A stretch of 64,000 bases of DNA from Holophagales bacterium. GTDB taxonomy: Bacteria > Acidobacteriota > Thermoanaerobaculia > Multivoradales > JAGPDF01. Below, piece after piece: positions 49,163 to 58,222 of this stretch; position 1 is the first letter of the stretch, and every line of letters starts with the position of its first letter. The notes below the pieces were generated by a model. The model saw only the letters and a program-made list of their open reading frames with translations. It ran no database searches and was not told the origin of the DNA. The DNA is taken from assembly GCA_016699405.1 (NCBI GenBank), contig CP064972.1:4371501-4435500 (forward strand), written 5' to 3'. Both the position numbers and the translations under genes were made by a program.

Positions 49163-49260
49163 CAACCCCACTTTCTGACACCTTTCGCATGAACGGCCGG
49201 TGAACGGCCACCGCGTCTCGCGCACCGGGCGACGAGCGCCGCTCGTCGTAGGATTCCGGC

Positions 49261-50247
49261 ATGAGCTCCTGCCCGCACCGCTCCCGGCCTCCGCTCACCC
49301 TCGGCGTCGTCGCCCTGGCCGCATCGATGCTCGCTTCCTACGCTCCCGCCGGCGCGGCGATCGCCAACCCGCCGCACGAGGACCTCTTCTTCCTCACCGA
49401 GCACCTCCCCGAGGCGGCGCAGGACGCGCGCGCGTTCTCCCTGCTCTGGCCCGAAGGGAGCCTGTCCCCCGGCCGATGGAAGCTGCACGCCGGCATTGCC
49501 GGCGCATCGGCCGACGGCGGCGTCGCGACGCTGCGCGGCGCGCTCGCCACGGTCGGCGCATCGCGCGCCTGGAGCGAGCACTGGGGCGTGTCGATCTTCG
49601 CCTTCTACGACCGCTTCGACGTCCGGGCCGGGAAGGGCGCGGAGGTGCTGAGCGACGGCGGCGTTCCGGCGCTCCCGCTCGACCTGCCCGAGCGCGTCGA
49701 GATCACCGGCGCCGGCGGCACCGTCCGCCACCTCGGCGGCGGGGTGCTCGTCGAACGTGCGTTCGGCGGTTCGGCCGGAGCCTCGCGGTGGAACCTCGTC
49801 GCCGGCCTGACGATCGACCGGCTCGAGCGCGACGCCTACGCGTTCCGCTACCGCCTGCTCGGCGGGACGACCGCCGGCGTGAGCGGCACGGTCGAGCAGA
49901 GCGGCAGCAACGACTTCGTCACTCCGCTCGTCGGTATCCAGTGGGTGCGACCGCTCGGCTCGCGTCTCCTCCTGCTGCCGCGCGTCGTCGCCGGCGCCCC
50001 ACTGCCGGCCGGAGACCTCCACACCCGCATCACCGGCCCCGGCTTCGACCGCTCGACACGCGACCCCGGCGGCCGCCCCGGCAGGATCGGCGACGGCTTC
50101 GTCGCCCTCGGCGCCGGCCTGCGCGACCGCGCGAGCGGCTTCGAGCTCGACCTCGGCGCGGCGCTCCTCTACCCGCTCTTCGAGCGCTTCACCCACGACG
50201 GCATCGACCGCTCACTCCTGCTCTCGCTCTCCTGGCACGCCCGCTGA
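49261..50247 (+). CDS. Exported beta-rich protein, probable outer-membrane barrel
   Basis: 328 aa with a signal peptide (LTLGVVALAASMLASYAPAGAAIA). The mature chain alternates short amphipathic strands (RWKLHAGIAGASADGG, WGVSIFAFYDRFDV, RWNLVAGLTIDRLERDAYAF, VTPLVGIQWVRPLGSRLLLL, FELDLGAALLYPLF), as expected for an outer-membrane barrel of about 10-12 strands. The last residues (SLLLSLSWHAR) do not end in an aromatic residue. No family is recognised. AGGA lies 7-8 bases before the ATG. It is the last ordinary gene before the defence island. Confidence 0.6.
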   Translation: MSSCPHRSRPPLTLGVVALAASMLASYAPAGAAIANPPHEDLFFLTEHLPEAAQDARAFSLLWPEGSLSPGRWKLHAGIAGASADGGVATLRGALATVGASRAWSEHWGVSIFAFYDRFDVRAGKGAEVLSDGGVPALPLDLPERVEITGAGGTVRHLGGGVLVERAFGGSAGASRWNLVAGLTIDRLERDAYAFRYRLLGGTTAGVSGTVEQSGSNDFVTPLVGIQWVRPLGSRLLLLPRVVAGAPLPAGDLHTRITGPGFDRSTRDPGGRPGRIGDGFVALGAGLRDRASGFELDLGAALLYPLFERFTHDGIDRSLLLSLSWHAR

Positions 50248-50324
50248 GACGTCGGGGAGGAAGTCGAGCCTGCGCGTGATGGCCTCGCCCGGAAGCGGGC
50301 AGACCCCATCATCACCTCCGGTGC

Positions 50325-50353
50325 TTGCCCATTTGCGGAAGATTCGATGTAGT
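50325..50353 (+). promoter_or_regulatory. Candidate promoter at the head of the defence island
   Basis: TTGCCC and TGTAGT, each 4 of 6 to the sigma-70 boxes and separated by 17 bp, stand in the 222-bp gap before the helicase gene. Transcription would start near 50360. The gap otherwise contains no gene, tRNA or clear integration site. Confidence 0.3.
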
Positions 50354-50469
50354 CTCGATGACAGCACGGAAGGCAGTACGAAGGGAGAGGCGATCCCCGC
50401 TTCGCGCTTCGACTGCACTCGGGCCCACTCCGGCGACGGCGGCTCGATCGACCATGGTGACGAGACCTC

Positions 50470-53400
50470 ATGGCACGCCTTGAAGAGCTCCAGCCCAATG
50501 CCGCTGTTCGCGGCATTCTCCCGAACACCCTCACCACCGTCGTCAGCGTCCAGTGGTTCGGAAGCGACGCCCTCGAGCTGACCTACAAGGACCCTGCCGG
50601 GCGGGTCGCCAACGAGATCCTCTACCGCCATGACGAGCCCCGGCTGGAGGTCGTGGAGACCGGGCGTCCTTGGAGCTTCGACGGGGAGGGCGGGCTCTTT
50701 CGGCTCGTCTCCGAGGCCCACCGAATCCGTCTCGCGCACCTCTTCGACCCGGTGCTCGCCGTCCACACCTCTCTGGTCGAGCCGCTCCCGCACCAGATCA
50801 CTGCGGTCTACGAGGCGATGCTGCCGCGCCAGCCGCTGCGTTTCCTGCTCGCCGACGACCCCGGAGCCGGCAAGACGATCATGGCCGGCCTGCTCATCAA
50901 GGAGCTGATCGTCCGTGGGGACCTCCAGCGCTGCCTCATCGTTTGCCCCGGGAGCCTCGCCGAGCAGTGGCAGGACGAGCTCAACAAGCGTTTCCACCTT
51001 CCATTCGAGATCCTGACCAACGACAAGCTCGAGGCGGCACGGACCGGGAACTGGTTCCTCGAGACCAATCTGGTCATCGCGCGGCTCGACAAGCTCTCGC
51101 GCAATGCCGACGTCCAGGAGAAGCTGGCAACGCCGGACTGCCGCTGGGACCTCATCGTCTGCGACGAGGCGCACAAGATGTCCGCCACCTTCTTCGGTGG
51201 CGAGATCAAGAGGACCAAGAGATACCTCCTCGGCCAGCGGCTCGCGACCCTGACGCGGCACTTCCTGCTGATGACGGCGACACCGCACAACGGGAAAGAG
51301 GAGGACTTCCACCTCTTCATGGCGCTGCTCGACGGCGACCGCTTCGAGGGACAGTTCCGCGACGGGGCCCACACCACGGACGTCTCGGACCTCATGCGGC
51401 GCACGGTGAAGGAAGGCCTGGTTCGCTTCGACGGCACGCCGCTCTTCCCCGAGCGGATTGCCTACACCGTGCCATACAAGCTCTCCGACCCGGAGGCCCG
51501 GCTCTACCGGGAGGTCACCGCGTACGTCCGCGAGGAGTTCAACCGGGCCGAGGCTTTGCAGAACGAGAAGCGCGCCGGTACGGTGGGCTTCGCGCTGACG
51601 ATTCTCCAGCGCCGCCTCGCCTCCTCGCCCGAGGCGATCTACCAGTCGCTCCGGCGCCGCCGCGAGCGCCTCGAGAAGAAGCTGCGCGAGCTCGAAGTGC
51701 TTCATCGCGGGGCGGTCGGCTCGGCGATCGAGGCCGGCACCCGCACGCTCGACGCCGACGACTGGGATGACCTCGACGAGGCCCCGGACCAGGAGGTCGA
51801 GCAGGTCGAGGAGGAGATCCTCGACCAGGCGACAGCAGCCCGGACAATCGAGGAGCTCAAGGCCGAGATCGCGACCCTCCGACAGCTCGAGGAGCTGGCG
51901 AGCTCGGTGCGGCGGAGCGGGCAGGACTGCAAGTGGCGCGAGCTCGCCCTCCTGCTCGGCGAGATCTTCACCCCGTCCACGCTCGCCGACGAGGTCGCAG
52001 AAGCAGAGAGGCCTTTCGGCCACGAAGATCCTCCGAAACCCACGCCGTCCCCACGGCAAAAGCTGGTGCTCTTCACCGAGCACCGCGACACGCTGAACTA
52101 CCTGCAGGAGAAGATCTCGACCGTCCTCGGCCGGAGGAACGCAGTCGTCGTCATCCACGGCTCGATGGGCCGCGAGGAACGGATGAAGACGCAGGAGGCG
52201 TTCCGCCACGACCCGGAGGTCCAGGTCCTCGTGGCCACCGACGCTGCCGGCGAAGGCATCAACCTGCAGCGCGCGCACCTGATGGTGAACTACGACCTGC
52301 CATGGAATCCGAACCGCATCGAGCAGCGCTTCGGGAGGATCCACCGCATCGGCCAGAAGGAGGTCTGCCACCTCTGGAACCTGATCGCCGAGGAAACCCG
52401 CGAGGGCGACGTCTACCGCACGCTCCTCGAGAAGCTCGACGAGGCGCGCAAGTCGCTCGGCGGCCAGGTCTTCGACGTTCTCGGCAAGGTCCAGTTCGAT
52501 GGCAGGCCGCTGCGCGACCTGCTCATTCAAGCGATCCGCTACGGCGACCTTCCCGAGGTGCGCGCGAGGCTCACCCAGGTCGTCGAGGGGGCCTTCGACC
52601 TCGAGCAGCTCGTTCTGCTCTTCGAAGAACGGGCTCTGGCGCACGACGCGCTCGACTCGACCCGCCTCCAGCGGGTGCGCGACGAGATGGAGCGTGCCGA
52701 GACGCGCCGCCTCCAGCCGCACTTCATCGAGTCGTTCTTCCTCGATGCCTTCCGGCGGCTCGGGGGGTCGATCCGCCAGCGCGAAGGGCGGCGCTACGAG
52801 GTCACCCACGTGCCAGCGCCGGTCCGCAACCGCGACCGGCTCATCGGTCAGGGCGAACCAGTCCTGCCGCGGTACGAGCGGGTCGCCTTCGAGAAGGGCG
52901 AGATCAGCCCGCAGGGGCTCGCTCCCGCAGCCTTCCTCTGCCCTGGGCACCCGCTGCTCGATGCGGTGATCGACCTCACCCTCGAGCGCGACCGGGACCT
53001 CCTCCGCCGCGGCGCGGTGCTCATCGACCCGGCCGACGCGGGCGAGACACCGAGGGTGGTCTTCGCCCTGGAGCACGCGATCCAGGACGCGAGCCTCACT
53101 CGCGTCGGGGAGCGCCGGACGGTCTCGAAGCGGATGCTCTACGTGCAGATGGATCCCGCCGGAAACGCACGGCACATCCAGTACGCGCCCTACCTCGACT
53201 ACCGACCCCTAGAGAAGGGCGAACCGGCCGTCGAGGCTCTTCTCGACCGCCCGGAGTGCGCCTGGATCACGCGGGAGCTCGAGCGCACCGCGCAAGGCCA
53301 CGCAATCGCCGAGCTCGTTCCGGCGCACCTTGCCGAGGTGCGCGATCGGCGTGTTGCCTGGGTGGAACGCACCAGGGCCGCCGTGAAAGCCCGCCTGACG

Positions 53401-54048
53401 CGAGAGATCATGCACTGGGACCATCGCGCGCAGGAGCTCCAACACCAAGAGCAGGCGGGTCGCCCCAATGCTCGTCTCAATTCACAGGAGGCCCGCCGTC
53501 GAGCCGACGAGCTCCAAGGGCGTCTCAAGAAGCGCCTCGAGCAACTCGATCTCGAGTCGCAGATCTCGGCGCTCCCGCCGTTCGTGATGGGTGGCTTCGT
53601 GGTCGTGCCGGCCGGGCTTCTCGACAAGATGGCCGGCAGAGGCCCGTCCGTGACTCTGCCGACGCGTGACACCCAGGCCGCCGCGGCGCGCGCCCGCGAG
53701 CTGGTGATGGCGACGGAGCGCAGCCTGGGGTTCGAGCCGGTCGACCGCGAGCTCGACAAGCTCGGCTACGACCTCGAAAGCCGCGACCCACACACCGGCC
53801 GCCTGCGCATCCTCGAGGTGAAGGGCCGCATTGAAGGGGCCGCGACGCTCACCGTGACCCGCAACGAGGTTCTCTACTCGTTGAACCAGCCCGAGAGCTA
53901 CATCCTGGCCATTGTCGAGTTCGGCCAGGACGGCAACCACCGCGTCCTCTACCTTCGCGAGCCCTTCCGTCGCGAACCGGACTTCGGGGTGACGAGCGTG
54001 AACTACGACTTCGCCGAGCTCCTGGTGCGGGCCCTGCCGCCGGCCTAG
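50470..54048 (+). CDS. SNF2-family DNA helicase/translocase with C-terminal DUF3883 domain
   Basis: 1192 aa. The SF2/SNF2 motor has Walker A ADDPGAGKTIMAG (about 129-141), DEAH box VCDEAHKM (about 231-238), motif III MTATPHNG and the C-terminal lobe motifs VATDAAGEGINLQ and EQRFGRIHRIGQ (near 600 and 620). A coiled insert at about 390-500 separates the lobes. The long C-terminal part ends in DUF3883 (about 1070-1170: LGFEPVDRELDKLGYDLES then RILEVKGRIE). Its D...EVK pattern is that of PD-(D/E)XK-like nuclease folds. Helicases of this kind accompany DUF1156 methyltransferases and DISARM-like systems. It probably moves on foreign DNA and may cut it. GGTGA lies about 10 bases before the ATG. Confidence 0.92.
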   Translation: MARLEELQPNAAVRGILPNTLTTVVSVQWFGSDALELTYKDPAGRVANEILYRHDEPRLEVVETGRPWSFDGEGGLFRLVSEAHRIRLAHLFDPVLAVHTSLVEPLPHQITAVYEAMLPRQPLRFLLADDPGAGKTIMAGLLIKELIVRGDLQRCLIVCPGSLAEQWQDELNKRFHLPFEILTNDKLEAARTGNWFLETNLVIARLDKLSRNADVQEKLATPDCRWDLIVCDEAHKMSATFFGGEIKRTKRYLLGQRLATLTRHFLLMTATPHNGKEEDFHLFMALLDGDRFEGQFRDGAHTTDVSDLMRRTVKEGLVRFDGTPLFPERIAYTVPYKLSDPEARLYREVTAYVREEFNRAEALQNEKRAGTVGFALTILQRRLASSPEAIYQSLRRRRERLEKKLRELEVLHRGAVGSAIEAGTRTLDADDWDDLDEAPDQEVEQVEEEILDQATAARTIEELKAEIATLRQLEELASSVRRSGQDCKWRELALLLGEIFTPSTLADEVAEAERPFGHEDPPKPTPSPRQKLVLFTEHRDTLNYLQEKISTVLGRRNAVVVIHGSMGREERMKTQEAFRHDPEVQVLVATDAAGEGINLQRAHLMVNYDLPWNPNRIEQRFGRIHRIGQKEVCHLWNLIAEETREGDVYRTLLEKLDEARKSLGGQVFDVLGKVQFDGRPLRDLLIQAIRYGDLPEVRARLTQVVEGAFDLEQLVLLFEERALAHDALDSTRLQRVRDEMERAETRRLQPHFIESFFLDAFRRLGGSIRQREGRRYEVTHVPAPVRNRDRLIGQGEPVLPRYERVAFEKGEISPQGLAPAAFLCPGHPLLDAVIDLTLERDRDLLRRGAVLIDPADAGETPRVVFALEHAIQDASLTRVGERRTVSKRMLYVQMDPAGNARHIQYAPYLDYRPLEKGEPAVEALLDRPECAWITRELERTAQGHAIAELVPAHLAEVRDRRVAWVERTRAAVKARLTREIMHWDHRAQELQHQEQAGRPNARLNSQEARRRADELQGRLKKRLEQLDLESQISALPPFVMGGFVVVPAGLLDKMAGRGPSVTLPTRDTQAAAARARELVMATERSLGFEPVDRELDKLGYDLESRDPHTGRLRILEVKGRIEGAATLTVTRNEVLYSLNQPESYILAIVEFGQDGNHRVLYLREPFRREPDFGVTSVNYDFAELLVRALPPA

Positions 54049-54075
54049 AACCTACGTACCGATGGGAGGCGAACG

Positions 54076-55782
54076 TTGAGCATCTTCGAAGACACCAATC
54101 CGCGAGCCCTGAAGGACCTCCTCGGAGAGATCCATTCCCGAACTATGGCTCTTCCCGACTTTCAACGTGATTTCGTCTGGGAACCGGTCGCGACTCAAGA
54201 GCTGATCGTGTCGATCGCCTACAACTACCCGGCTGGGAGCATCCTTCGAGTCCGGGATCGAGCACGCCTTTTCGCTGCTCGCGAGTTTGAAGGAGCGCCG
54301 AAGCTCGACGGTGGGACGCACACCTTCCTTGTGCTCGATGGCCAGCAGCGGCTGACATCCCTATACCAGGCTTTCTTCGGCGTGGGAGAGCACAAGTACT
54401 ACCTTAGCCTTAAGAAGCTCATCGACGGAGCGGACTTTGAAGACGCGCTCTTCCATGTCCGTGCGAGCACGAAGTGGGCGCAGGCGCGTGAGGACTTCTC
54501 AGTTCAAGCAAGAGAACTCCTGATGCCGCTCTCGGTCTTGAAAGGTGGTGCGGGAGGGTTCCTTCAGTGGGTCATCAAGGTCACGAATCCCATGCCGGCA
54601 GATGACCGCACCGCGATGCTGGACCGTCTGACGAGGATCGACGAGGACTGGATCAAGACTATCGATGACTATCACTTCCCCGTGGTGACTCTCTCAGAGA
54701 AGACTGAAGCTGATGCCCTTTGCACGATCTTCGAGACGCTGAACCGGACAGGGGTCAAACTCAGCGTCTTCGAGCTCCTCACGGCTCGCTTCTGGCCACA
54801 CGGAATCAACCTGCGAGCTCTATGGGACGAGGCCAAGGCAGCGTACCCGATCATCGCGGATTTTGAGGTGGACCCCTACAGCGTCCTGCAAGCGATCGCC
54901 CTAGCCAGCCGCGACACGCCATCGTGCAAGCGTGGCGATGTCTTGAACATGAGCGCCTCCGACATTAGAGAGTGGTGGGATCGAGTCGTTCTCGGTCTTG
55001 TCGACGGTCTCGGCATACTTCGAGACGACTGCAAGGTGATGCTGCCGAAGTGGCTCCCCTACAACTCGATGATCGCCCCGCTCGCGGCTGTCCTCGCTGG
55101 CGCAAGCTCCACGAGAGGCCCCGAAGCGGGGGCAATGCGGGAGAAGCTCAAGCGTTGGTTCTGGTGCGCCGTCTTTGGGCAAGCGTACGACAGCTCAGCC
55201 AACAGTCAGGCTGCGAAGGATGTTGCGGAACTGAGGACCTGGATGGGTGGAGGTCCTGCACCAGAGTCAGTCCGTGGCCTTCGATTCGACCCGAACACCC
55301 TTCTGGATGTGACGCCTCGCCAGCGCGCGATCTACTCTGGCACGATCTGTCTGATTCTGGGCTCCGGGACCGGGGCGCGCGACTTTCATAGTGGTGGTCT
55401 CATAACCACAAGTCTGATGGTGGACCAGGACATCGACGATCACCACGTTTTCCCCGACGACTACCTCTTGCGCCACAGGGGCATCTCTCTCGCGAGACGG
55501 CGCGACTGCGTGTTGAACCGCACGCTGATCGACCGGTCGACGAATCAGAGGATCAGTAATCGGGCCCCGTCGGACTATCTCGCTGAGATGAGGACAACGC
55601 GAGATTTTCCGTTTGACGAAGTGCTGACGTCGCATTGCCTGCCCAGTGGAAACGAGTCCGCCCTGTTGTGCGACGACTTCGACCGGTTCCTCATGTGGAG
55701 GCAGGAGAGGCTTTGGGCGGAGATTCGGCGCGTGACGGGACTGGTAGAAGCAACAGACCTCGAATCTGCTCAGGACTCCTGA
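54076..55782 (+). CDS. GmrSD-type DUF262/DUF1524 restriction protein
   Basis: 568 aa in one chain, as in fused GmrSD. The N-terminal DUF262 half has LPDFQRDFVWEP (about 26-37) and the nucleotide-binding DGQQRLTSLYQAF (88-100). The C-terminal DUF1524 half has DDHHVFPDDYLLR (about 453) and the downstream NRTLIDRSTNQRISNRAPSD. Together these form the His/Asn HNH-type nuclease centre. Relatives cut glucosylated or otherwise modified phage DNA in an NTP-dependent way. TTG 54076 is supported by GGGAGG six bases upstream. G+C and synonymous codon choice are visibly lower than in neighbouring genes, suggesting separate acquisition. Confidence 0.88.
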   Translation: MSIFEDTNPRALKDLLGEIHSRTMALPDFQRDFVWEPVATQELIVSIAYNYPAGSILRVRDRARLFAAREFEGAPKLDGGTHTFLVLDGQQRLTSLYQAFFGVGEHKYYLSLKKLIDGADFEDALFHVRASTKWAQAREDFSVQARELLMPLSVLKGGAGGFLQWVIKVTNPMPADDRTAMLDRLTRIDEDWIKTIDDYHFPVVTLSEKTEADALCTIFETLNRTGVKLSVFELLTARFWPHGINLRALWDEAKAAYPIIADFEVDPYSVLQAIALASRDTPSCKRGDVLNMSASDIREWWDRVVLGLVDGLGILRDDCKVMLPKWLPYNSMIAPLAAVLAGASSTRGPEAGAMREKLKRWFWCAVFGQAYDSSANSQAAKDVAELRTWMGGGPAPESVRGLRFDPNTLLDVTPRQRAIYSGTICLILGSGTGARDFHSGGLITTSLMVDQDIDDHHVFPDDYLLRHRGISLARRRDCVLNRTLIDRSTNQRISNRAPSDYLAEMRTTRDFPFDEVLTSHCLPSGNESALLCDDFDRFLMWRQERLWAEIRRVTGLVEATDLESAQDS

Positions 55783-55808
55783 CGCGCCCGGTAGAGGATG
55801 GACCCGAG

Positions 55809-56411
55809 ATGAGTGACTGTCGCCTGCTGGTTGCGCGCAAGGACCTCCTGGAAGTGTTGCGCCCAATGGGAAGGTTCCTTCGACTGGACACCAAGCAGGA
55901 GGCAGTGCTCGAGCCGGCGCCGGGTGGACTCGGAGTGGCGCTAGGAGGGGTCGGGGGCGAGATCCCGGGCGAGGGTCGATGGAGGATGCGGGTGCGGGTC
56001 CCAGGCGGCCTGTTCGTCGGCCTCGCCCGCCGCCTTCCTCGCCTCGATCGCATCGAGATCTCGGCCAGCAGCAACGGGTGTCGCATCGGTCCGATCACAC
56101 TACCCTGTGAGCTGGGACCGGTCGTCGGGGGCCGGGTCGAGCTCCCAATGGATCCGTCGCCGGGCGAAGTGCTTGCGTTGCGCGGCACCCATGCGCCTAC
56201 GGTCATCGATCAATCGGGGCTGGGCCCTGAGCTCGAGGCCGTGATGGAGCGACGCGACCGCCTCGTCATGCGGGCGCTCGAGATCCTGAGCCCGCTCGGT
56301 GTGACGGCGGCCGACCTCCTTTGGGCCGTCGAGCGCGCTGTTCGCCGCCAGGCGCCGAGGAAGCCGCACGCCGGCCAGGTGGCTCGCTTCCAACCACCGA
56401 ACAACTCATGA
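55809..56411 (+). CDS. Unrecognised 200-aa protein, possibly sliding-clamp-like
   Basis: 200 aa with no signal or membrane segment. The first 105 residues alternate strands and one helix in the order seen in a DnaN/PCNA half-domain: LLEVLRPMGRFLRLDTKQEA, GLGVALGGVGGEIPGEGRWR, MRVRVPGGLFVGLARRLPRL and DRIEISASSNGCRIGPITLP. The block VPGGLFVGLARRLPRLDRIE is like the clamp pattern 'f.v....L...l..l...v.l'. The second half is helical (LEAVMERRDRLVMRALEILS, AADLLWAVERAVRRQAP). This reading is my inference from pattern alone. GAGG lies 11 bases before ATG 55809. It lies between the GmrSD-like and coiled-coil genes, with gaps of 26 and 46 bp, so it is probably part of the island operon. Confidence 0.65.
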   Translation: MSDCRLLVARKDLLEVLRPMGRFLRLDTKQEAVLEPAPGGLGVALGGVGGEIPGEGRWRMRVRVPGGLFVGLARRLPRLDRIEISASSNGCRIGPITLPCELGPVVGGRVELPMDPSPGEVLALRGTHAPTVIDQSGLGPELEAVMERRDRLVMRALEILSPLGVTAADLLWAVERAVRRQAPRKPHAGQVARFQPPNNS

Positions 56412-56457
56412 CAGGCGCGCCGAGATGAAGCGCTGGGTGAGCCCGGGGAGGCCGTGA

Positions 56458-58062
56458 ATGCTACCCCTCTACAAGATCCGGTTCGAGCTGGTGCCAGGTG
56501 CGGGGGTGACGGCGAAGGTTGTCGAGCGCGAGTGTCTCGCGCTGATCTCGGACTGGGTCGACCGCTCGTTCGAGAAGGGTCGACAGACCTCCCCCGGGGT
56601 GGCTGAGGTCCCCGAGATCGACCTTCGCAGTCACCAGCCCCAGGTGCGTATGCAGCGTCTCGAGTGCGGGGCCCTCCACCACGCGTTTCACTGGTCCAAG
56701 GCGGACGATGGCCAGCCCGGCCGGAACTGGGTCTCCCATGTCGAGCTGTTGAGCGACGGGAGCCGGATCGAATTTCAGCTGCAGCTCGGGATCGAAGCCG
56801 AGGCGGTGCTGCTCGATTCGCGACGGCCCCGCCCGTCCCGCCCACGCTTGGTGTCCACCGTTCTCAGCCATCCGGGATGGACCTGCCGCATTGGGCCCGA
56901 TCCGGTCTCGGTGATCCCTCACCTCGTCACCGCCCAAGACGTCGAGACGATCTGCAGCGACGTGCTCTTCTCGCCCCAGCGAGAGCTTCCGGCCGTGGTG
57001 GTCACCCCGGATCTACCCGCGAAGCACTGGCCGATCGCCCCGCAGACGCTGGCGACCCGCTTGGCGGGAACGGCGCGAGTCTTCCGGGTCCGCGACAAGC
57101 TGGCCACCCTCGTCCTCGATCAGTACCTCGGACGTCCCCTTGCGATCGGGCCGAACGCAATCCGCGTGTTTGCGCCCGGGCTGGAGCCCGGCTCGGGCGT
57201 GGACGGGCATTGGCACTTCCTCGGAGAGACGATTCACGCGAAGGCACTGACGGATATCGACTTCTCGGACTTCCTCTTCGATCGGCTCGCCGAGAAGGCC
57301 CTCACGCGGTTTCGAGAATCGCCGCTCGTTCGCACCTTTGGAGAGTTGCTGGACGCCGAGCGCCAGGAAAAGCTCGAGAAGATCCGCGGCCAACAGGCCG
57401 CCGATGTCAGCTACTACGAATCGTATGCGCGCGAGCTCGAGGCGCAGAACCGCGCCCTCACCCGAGAGCGGGAACAGCTCCAAAAGGACCTGGAGAGCCG
57501 CGACGAGCAGCTACGGGCTCTGCAGTCCGCGCTCGACGCCGCGCAACAGAACATCCGGCAGTTGACCGGTGCCCATCTCACGACGACGCTGGCGCCGCAG
57601 GTCGAATCGGAAGCAGAAGTCCACGAGGCAACGGTTCTTGAGGTCCTGGAGGAGGCAGCCGAAGACTCTCCGGATCTCCTCGTACTGGAGTCGGCTCGCA
57701 AGTCGGCAGACGAGGTGCCCGTGACCTACAAGTTCACGGACCGCGTCGGAGCTGCGCTTCGCGCGCTCCAAGACGGCGCCGATACGCGAAACCGGACCAG
57801 GCGAATCGAGGGCGGTTGGAAGTCGTTTTTCGAGCACCGGGGCTTTGAGTACAAGCCTCGGCTCTCGGACACGACACGGAACACGTGGGGGGATGACTAC
57901 CGCTTCCTTATCGACGGCCGCCGCGAGCTCTTCGAAGAGCACTTCACCATCGGTGTGAAGTCGGCGAACACCTGCCTTTCGATCCACTTCTCGACCCAAC
58001 TTCGGAAGGACAAGGTCGTCGTGGCTTATGTCGGCCGGCACTTGCGCAACACGCAGTCTTAG
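56458..58062 (+). CDS. Unrecognised coiled-coil protein with distinctive C-terminal domain
   Basis: 534 aa. A beta-rich N-terminal region (about 1-290) includes LECGALHHAFHWSKADDGQP and HWHFLGETIHAKALTDIDFS. A coiled coil of about 80 residues follows (YESYARELEAQNRALTRERE, QLQKDLESRDEQLRALQSAL), then an acidic linker. The C-terminal 95 residues have WKSFFEHRGFEYKPRLSDTT, ELFEEHFTIGVKSANTCLSI and HFSTQLRKDKVVVAYVGRHL. The last block, with His-Phe, Cys-Leu-x-Ile-x-Phe and Val-Gly-x-His-Leu, looks like a conserved small domain I have met at the ends of other coiled-coil defence-associated proteins but cannot name. GGGGAGG precedes the start. Its place between nuclease-like genes suggests a scaffold or sensor. 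Confidence 0.75.
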   Translation: MLPLYKIRFELVPGAGVTAKVVERECLALISDWVDRSFEKGRQTSPGVAEVPEIDLRSHQPQVRMQRLECGALHHAFHWSKADDGQPGRNWVSHVELLSDGSRIEFQLQLGIEAEAVLLDSRRPRPSRPRLVSTVLSHPGWTCRIGPDPVSVIPHLVTAQDVETICSDVLFSPQRELPAVVVTPDLPAKHWPIAPQTLATRLAGTARVFRVRDKLATLVLDQYLGRPLAIGPNAIRVFAPGLEPGSGVDGHWHFLGETIHAKALTDIDFSDFLFDRLAEKALTRFRESPLVRTFGELLDAERQEKLEKIRGQQAADVSYYESYARELEAQNRALTREREQLQKDLESRDEQLRALQSALDAAQQNIRQLTGAHLTTTLAPQVESEAEVHEATVLEVLEEAAEDSPDLLVLESARKSADEVPVTYKFTDRVGAALRALQDGADTRNRTRRIEGGWKSFFEHRGFEYKPRLSDTTRNTWGDDYRFLIDGRRELFEEHFTIGVKSANTCLSIHFSTQLRKDKVVVAYVGRHLRNTQS

Positions 58063-58222
58063 CCTCTGGAAGATGAGGTTGAGGACTCATGACAACGACC
58101 GACCAGCCATCTAATCCTCGTTCTCGCTTCGGAGGGGTCCAGCTGCTTCTTCGCCTTCCACGGCTGTGCGAGCGCGAGCTCGGGGCGAGATGGGCTAGCG
58201 CATCGGGCACGAGCGTCAGCAA

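Noticed and set aside
50248..50469. Integration site for the defence island in the gap before the helicase
   Set aside because: No tRNA, integrase or direct repeat is visible at this edge; the other edge lies outside the window.
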